NCBI GenBank assembly: GCA_950295325.1
Contig: OX485809.1
Span: 5,582,001 to 5,646,000 of the forward strand
Direction: 5' to 3'
DNA: 64,000 nt
Source: Polytrichum commune
Lineage: Eukaryota; Streptophyta; Polytrichopsida; Polytrichales; Polytrichaceae
In this document: positions 57,869 through 64,000 of the stretch, piece by piece
How positions within the stretch are numbered: the stretch's first letter is position 1
How the letters are laid out: each line of letters starts with the position of its first letter
Notes under the pieces: generated by a model
Told to the model about the DNA's origin: nothing
What the model saw: only the letters and a program-made list of their open reading frames with translations
Database searches by the model: none
Program-made: the position numbers and the translations under genes

Positions 57869-58313
57869 GTGATTCCGTCAAGAGGAAGGGTGAGATGGTG
57901 CTCATATAGGACCTAGATGAACTGCATTCCCTTCGACATTGGGCATTGTTTTGGCTCTCATGTGGCGCCAACACCTGTGCCAAATTGTCCCATTTCGGTT
58001 CAGAGGTTTTGGGGGTCATCCTCTTCAATGTCAATATTCTTGCTCTTGCAGTTGTAACAGGATTGTGCTGAAGCCGTTCTTACTCGTGTGGGGCCTCTAT
58101 CATCACAATCTCGCGGGTATAGCCTGGGCACTTGGTGTGAAGATGAGCTTGCACAGCTCCATCTCCAGATTCTCTTCCATCATCACTTGAATTCTGCGTA
58201 GGAGATCAATGCAGATGTCGACTGCACATTGCCTTTGACATTGAGCGCAGTGTGAATGTTGTGGTCTGTTGTCGACTTATGGGGTTGCTGGTGGTGCTGC
58301 CTCAGATCCTACA

Positions 58314-58600
58314 GGTTCACGTAACGGTGGCGCCAGAGGTCGGGGAAGTGGTCAGTTGCACGCAGGTACCCAACACGCGAGCGAAGACAGGCTTGAAGCG
58401 CTTGAGGAAGGAGCGGCAGGGGTCGGCGTTCGCAGGGGGGGTTTGTACACCGAAACCACAACGGAGCGGGAGATTGAAGCAGGTGTCCACAGAGGAGTGC
58501 GGATTGGCGGTCCTGACGCTGCAGACGCCAATGCCGCAGAGCGAGGCTGGAAACGCATTCGGACCTCCGCCGCCTGATTCGACGCCGCCACCCCAACGCG
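58314..58600 (+). CDS. Exon immediately upstream of the piggyBac transposase exon
   Basis: The frame that is open from 58252 to beyond 58600 ends at a donor (CGCG/GTAATT, 58600/58601). Joining it to the acceptor at 58700/58701 keeps the reading frame exactly (phase 1, Gly codon split G/GT). Acceptor candidates for its start are cctacag/G at 58313 and cacgcag/G at 58366. It encodes a basic then Pro-rich segment (VCTPKPQRSGRLKQVS, then PPPPDSTPPPQR). A second frame over the same bases (58269-58577) also looks plausible, so this choice rests on the phase match. Confidence 0.5.
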
Positions 58601-58700
58601 GTAATTTTTCATCTGCTGGTAACCTCGGCGATATTTGTGGAATAGTTGTGGCTGTGATAGTTGTAGTTTGGGGACTGCTGATTGGTCCGTAGCTGCGCAG

Positions 58701-61501
58701 GTGGACAGCGTGCTCTGAGTGTAAGACAAACTAGGGAGGAGAAGGGGAAGCTGGTTCGCTCGAAGTCTAGGAGGCCAAGAGCATGGATGCCTCCATCACT
58801 ACAGCCTAACCTCACCGACGGAGTGCGCACGCGTGCTTTGGCGGCACAGGTGGCAGAGTTCGAGCAGCAGATGGTGAATGACGACGCCATCTGCGAGGTG
58901 TTGGCGGATTTTGGTGGGTGCGAGGGCTTGGAAGACTTTGTGGGGCCTGTGAAACAACATTCCATTGGCAGCATGGACACGATGAATGTCAACCTCTGGG
59001 ACTCTGTGTTCCGCAACGACGCTTGGAGGACATCGGCGCCTATTTGTAAGCACACGGGCTTTGGAGCTACACACCCAGGCGGATCATTGGACAGGCCGGT
59101 TCTTCTTGAGGTGGGAATGTTGCCGGAGCGGTTCCAGGGGACGTATGTGCATTGGAGTTGTAGGCGGGCTAGGTGGGCCGTGCTTGTACCCAATCGATTT
59201 TTGTCTGAGCATTCGTTCCACACGGGCGACACACCTTCTTGGACGCAGGGGGATGTCATAGGTGAGGGTGTGCACGCCGCGACTGGGAAGAGGATGGTGT
59301 TGTGCGACCTGGGAGGATATGACACAGAGTGCCACCTAAACGAAGAACACGTGAGAGTTGCAGCTGGGCCGCAGGTGCGTGCTTACGGCAGCGAAGGTGG
59401 ACATGGCTACGGATGGTGGAAGAGGCAGCATTGCTTCAGCCCCGTTCCAGACTCGGGCGGTGTGTTTGCAGGTGCAGCCGCGAGTCTGAGTGCCACAGTG
59501 CTTTTGGGGGGAATTGCAAGCGGTGTGGGAAGCGGCACGGGACCTGGCCTGACTGAGCTGGTAGACGAGAACATCGATGGTACGCAAGCGTCTCCCACAC
59601 AACCTTTAACATGCCCCATCGTTGATTACGATGCACCCTCCGACATTGAGGGTATCGATGGTACGCAAGACTCAATAGCCAGAGACACTTTTCCCAAGGT
59701 AAGTATTGGGCTACCGGAATATATGCTCTGCTCTAACACATCTGTGCACTCAGCCGGTGGGGTGGATTCGGGGATGGTGTCGGTGGACTCCAGTGGTGAC
59801 GAGTGGCTCCCAGAATTCTGCGATGTTTTGGAGAGCTTAGACTCGGATTATGATGTCGATAATTTGGATGAGAGTGACCCGGCTGCACCTGGCCTGGAAC
59901 GATGGTGCATGACCCCGGATTCTTTCAAGCCCGTACACATGGATGGTGAACAGCTTGCGCAATACTATAGGAAAGAGTCGTGGAATTCCGGAAGCGTGGA
60001 CTTTGTCGGGACACGTGACAACTTCACGGGCCCTCCGCCAGGTTTGAAGTCCCCGCGATCTGAAGGAATCCCTCTGCCGCATACGGTTTTTGATTTGTAC
60101 TGGACTGATGCCTGTGTGGATCGAATTGTACTTGAGACCAACAAGTATGCGAGGGCAGTTCAGCCACCTGTGGAGAACGAGTTGCCACGCACAAAGGGCG
60201 GCCTGTCGTGGAAGGATGTGAATCGCGCGGACATTCGTGGATGGTTAGGGATTTGTATCCTCATGGGATGCAAGCGGCTTCCAAGCGTGAGGCAGTATTG
60301 GATGCGTAGCCAGCCTTTCCTGTATTGCCCGCTTATATCGTCCATCATGTCGCTAGAGAGGTGGGAGCATATCATGCGTTGTTTGCATCTAGTGGATAAC
60401 AACAGTATAGTGAGGGATGTTAGTGACCCTAAGTTTGACAGGATTGCGAAAACTAGATGGCTTGTTGAAATGTTTGTGAACGTTTCAAAGGACATTTATA
60501 ATCTCGAAAGGGAAATAACTGTGGATGAGTGTGTCATCCCCTACAAAGGGCGTTATTGTTTCATTAGGCAGTTCATGCCGGATAAGCCTGTAAGATTTGG
60601 AATTAAGGTGTGGTTGTTGGCGAGCTCCAAGAGCCGGTTTGTGTGGCAGATGGAGGTCTACTTCGGAGAGGGAACAGGGGCGGGTCCTCATGGGTTGGGC
60701 TACCACGTGGTCGAGCGGATGGTTAGGGGTCTTGAACACCGGGGTCATTGTTTGGTGATCGACAATTTCTTTGCAAGTGTAAACCTCTTCCATGAGCTAA
60801 TGTGCAAGGGGATATGGGCCACGGGCACCGTGCGCCGCACCAGCAAGAACTTGCCTAATGGCCTCTATCGGGAGCCTGACTCCAGTGTGAGAGGATCCAT
60901 GGTTATCTGGAACCACGTCCATCGTCAGATGGGCGTTGTCTCTTGGCAGGATAAGAAGATGGTGACCCTCCTGAGCACCGCAGCCGCCCCGTGGGAGCCG
61001 AATAGTAAGGTTCTTCGACGGATACCTGGGCTTCGAGGGCAGCTGGTGGTGCCATCGTCTCCCATGCACCGGCAGTATGTTGAGTACATGCGCGGTGTTG
61101 ACGTGACAGACCAGCTCCGTGGCAACTATTCATCACAACTGCGGTGCCACAAGTGGTGGGTGAAAATTTTTCACCTCATTGTGGACCAGATGATGGTGAA
61201 CTCCTACGTCACATGGGTGAAGCAAATGGAGGACCTCGGATTGCCAATTACATCACATCTGGCCTTCAAGATAGCCGTCGGGAAATATCTTGCCACAGAG
61301 GCAATACAAGCCCGGCATCCTGTTCACGGCCCTCCTGATGGTGTACATCGACACCACCACCCTGTCCACACACTACGGCGGTCCAAATTGAAGCGACGAT
61401 GTGTGGAGTGTGGCCGTGTTCAAAAGTGGTTTTGCAGCTCTTGTGGACACAAATGGATGTGCCCGGAAACCTGTTACCAGGCACAACACGAGAGGTTATA
61501 G
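58701..61501 (+). CDS. piggyBac-family DDE transposase, complete catalytic core
   Basis: Open for about 933 codons to TAG. Upstream splicing (intron 58601-58700) is likely; if the exon stands alone, the first ATG is 58787. Residue blocks match the DDE_Tnp_1_7 family: LYWTDACVDRIVLETNKYA and WLGICILMGCKRLPSVRQYW at the start of the core, then TVDECVIPYKGR (first Asp codon 60524), CLVIDNFFASVNLFHELM (second Asp, 60761) and GVDVTDQLRGNYSSQLRCHK with WW (third Asp, 61100). The last 40 residues form the Cys-rich domain (RCVECGRVQKWFCSSCGHKWMC...CYQ) that in known members binds DNA ends. About 430 residues precede the core, with Gly/acidic low complexity and a block near GDVIGEGVHAATGKRMVLCD that may be a Tudor-like fold. 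No stop or frameshift. No TTAA-flanked terminal repeats were found, so it may be an active element or a domesticated gene. Confidence 0.9.
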
Positions 61502-64000
61502 TTTGGCGAATGGTTTGTGTCACATTGTACATGGCTGAAAAGTGTGGTGTTGTCACAGGATGGAGCCTCGCATCGGACGTGGAAGGCAACGTGTGTGGAT
61601 CTTGGCACAGTCGCGGAGTCTGCGAAGAGCCAGTGCAATCAAACCTCGCCACCCCGATTCCGCCGTCGATCGCTCTGAGTATCCTCTACATGAACACTGC
61701 TTGGCGTCCAATGCGTCGCCCGATTCTGAATGTTTGTTAGACAGTCAATTCGTTGCTCGAAGTCTAGGCAGGGTTAGTGTGGTCGCTACGGGCTTTGTGG
61801 TATGAGCACAGGCCCCGTGAATTTTACAGCTCTCACCGTAGGCGAATTTTTGGTGTCGTCTAGGCAAAGGGGGGACTCCCTAAGTACATTTTTTGGACTT
61901 GGTGACGGACATGTTTGACTCGCACGCGGAGTTTTTTGCAAAGACATAGCTGGCCATGTGAGAAATTTTTGGACATTAGGACGTCACAGCCACCCCTCTG
62001 TGACGACCCTGACTGCGTCCGTGAGCTCTGCTTGTAAATGCTGATTTTTTGTAAATGCTGCATGGTGTCGTCTGTTGCATGCGCTTTCTCTGTTCACATC
62101 GACTATGGTGCCTCGAGGGCTATATACAGGTCTATCCGTGGGACTAGCGGTCAGGTTTGGGGTTGTGTGAAAGATATTTCTCGGTTTTGCCGGACTCTTA
62201 CTATATCCACTTGGAAATACCTGTTGCTTATTGGTTGGGTTCACAACTTCTGTGCAGAGAATTGGGCGTGTAGGCCTCTGGTGTCTGAGATCACGATGCG
62301 GCACCGCGTGTATGTGGAGCAAATTGGACGGGAGCGGGTTATGTGAAAGGAACATTTCGCCTCTACAGGTTTGATGTGAGAACAAGGTAATTCAGCAGCC
62401 TCTCTCGTACTCGGATTGTCTTACCGAATCGCTGAGATGAAGCAGAGCTCGCAGGCAGCAACTCAGTTTGCGAAGTCGGACAATACACACTGGTGAGCCA
62501 CATATTTACCTTGTTTCTGTGACCTTTACATTTTGTGTACAAAACATGCCTGTCTCACTCAATAGGTCGACCATAATGTGACCCCTTCACTTGGCAGTGG
62601 TGAGCGCCTTGACGGTGGGCCTCATGTACATGAAGATGGCAGGTTTGCTTTTGGATCTGCTGCCTTTGCAAACAGGCTCCAATTTGTTAATGGCTGTGGT
62701 CTCGGCCATTGAGATGGACTCATATTCTTGTAGTTTTGGCACACCAGCTCTTGGGCCCATTGTGGCATATTTGACTTTTGCGCCCTGGCTTTTTAGAAGA
62801 TGTGAGGGGTGGCGAATTTGTAAATGGCAACTAGAGAATGCCTGGTGCGACGGCTGCGTGCTGGGATTTAACCCTACATCTGGCATCGAACACGGTGTAA
62901 TGGATTGAAGGAACATCTATGTTTGTCGTTAGTTGGTTTTCGTGTGGGACCTGTAGAATTTCTCATATTTAGCCTTCTGGGCCCTGTAATTTGGTAAGCA
63001 TATTAGGTATGCCCTAAACTTGAATAGCGTCTCCGTGGTTCATGCAAGGCAGAGGCTTTTTACTGAAATTTAACTTTAGCATCTGTGCAGCAGTCTACGT
63101 AGTTATGGAGGACACCTGTTCTTCTACCATTCCAGCCTATCACAGTTTTACAGCAGGAGGCAAGTCATGCGGCGGCTTGCAAACTTACCTGAGGCAAGGT
63201 GCGCTGCATGAAACCCTCATTGATCTCTTAGCAAGTGGATCAGGTCGGTGATTTGAAGATGTTTCTGAGGCATTGTAACGCTCTAATAAAGCAACATGTC
63301 CATATTCCTGAGTGTTGGAACGTAGAGGAGAGGTGGTTATAACATAAGGCTTAGAGGGACAGATGTAATAGAAGTTTATTTTCCAAATGACAGATTTGCG
63401 TCCTCCCCATAGTTGCTCACTATGAGACTTATGTCCAAGGGTTTGCCTCAAAGTGCTCGTCGTTGGCATGAGCTAATTTGTGGAGTTCTTTTTGCTAGAT
63501 GAGAGTGGTTGGGACCGATATGCAATGATGGAATGCAAACGGATGGTTGTGAATTGGTTGTTCCTACAGTCACATGACAGCTAATGTTGCAATCAGGCCT
63601 TCCACATTGTTCCCTGTGGTTAGTTGTGGTATGACATATATTGGTTCTCCCTCTCCTGATATTGGAAAGCCAGGGACGTTTTATATGTTTCATTTATATG
63701 TATCCCCTACAAATAACCTGCTTCATTAGCATTTCCGTTGCAGTTGTTCAGAGCTTGAAAGCGTATTGTATGGATTGGGTTTAGGGTTTTGCTAGCTATC
63801 ATGACTGTTCTTCGCTGGTCTCCATATCTGAACAAGAGTGTTGAAATTGGAACTTGACATACCTATCTTTTATTTGTGTTGGGCGGCAGGCAGTTTTGGG
63901 TTGAGCTGTGGAGGATGTCACAGCGGAGTAAGAAATCAAAGCAGTCTCGAGACTGGGCTCACCACTTCCAGTCTAGGTGAAGCTTCTCAAAGAATCCCAA
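61502..64000. other. 3' flank of the piggyBac gene; no further gene resolved
   Basis: GC-moderate DNA with overlapping short frames on both strands. The plus frame at 62591-62908 (105 codons) is hydrophobic and unrecognised. AATAAA occurs at 63285-63290 and could be a polyadenylation signal, though it is 1.8 kb past the stop. TTAA, the piggyBac target, occurs at about 62873 (TTAACCCTAC) and 63068, but I could not pair either with an inverted partner upstream. Confidence 0.3.

Noticed and set aside
58609-59325. A 238-codon minus-strand gene
   Set aside because: It is antisense to the start of the piggyBac exon and has no recognisable content.
59375-59471. An intron between gccgcag/gtgcgt and gtttgcag
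   Set aside because: It is 97 nt, and splicing it would place a stop within a few codons. The unspliced frame is continuous.
59699-59753. A second intron in the piggyBac gene, from the strong donor AAG/GTAAGT and acceptor ctcag
   Set aside because: The length (55 nt) is not a multiple of three, and removing it leads to an early stop, while the frame is open straight through.
57150-62890. piggyBac ends at TTAACCCTG (57155) and TTAACCCTAC (62873)
   Set aside because: The two are in the same orientation rather than inverted, and the similarity stops after about eight bases.

Overview
The window looks like intergenic, repeat-dense nuclear DNA from a large eukaryotic genome. It has very low gene density, many nested transposons, GT-AG splice signals, and long CT, GA and CTT microsatellites. 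A short stretch at 488-520 matches the 3' end of plastid trnT-GGU as I remember it, which points to the green lineage. LINEs with two endonucleases are best known from green algae. A streptophyte alga or early-diverging land plant fits, but the species is a guess.

Layout. Positions 1-22,700 are AT-rich and hold microsatellites, a 942-bp TA-flanked element, several foldback/MITE elements, two hAT-type MITEs with perfect 8-bp target duplications, a SINE-like insertion (minus strand) and two decayed 3' fragments of a LINE. Positions 22,717-34,328 are one 11.6-kb non-LTR retrotransposon bounded by a perfect 13-bp duplication (TGGTAAAACATGA). Its ORF1 is intact (580 codons). Its ORF2 region is very long (about 8.9 kb) and interrupted, and carries in order: hexapeptide minisatellites, a four-times repeated linker module, a 2A-like ribosome-skipping motif, an APE endonuclease, a reverse transcriptase, a possible methyltransferase-like domain, RNase H, and a CCHC plus PD-(D/E)XK restriction-like endonuclease. 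This is Dualen/RandI-type architecture with a 2A peptide added.

Positions 34,342-55,100 are again gene-poor. They hold foldback elements, a 250-bp tandem repeat interrupted by a second SINE-like insertion, PIF/Harbinger-like elements with TAA duplications, another LINE fragment (minus strand) and a third hAT MITE. From about 55,150 the base composition becomes GC-richer. This segment carries a complete-looking piggyBac-family transposase at 58,701-61,501 with all three catalytic aspartates and a C-terminal Cys-rich domain, probably spliced to upstream exons.

How the parts relate: the SINE-like elements share their 3' end with the LINE 3' UTR, so the LINE machinery probably mobilised them. 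The three LINE fragments keep only the 3' (restriction-like endonuclease) end, as expected from 5'-truncated reverse transcription. No host housekeeping gene was recognised.
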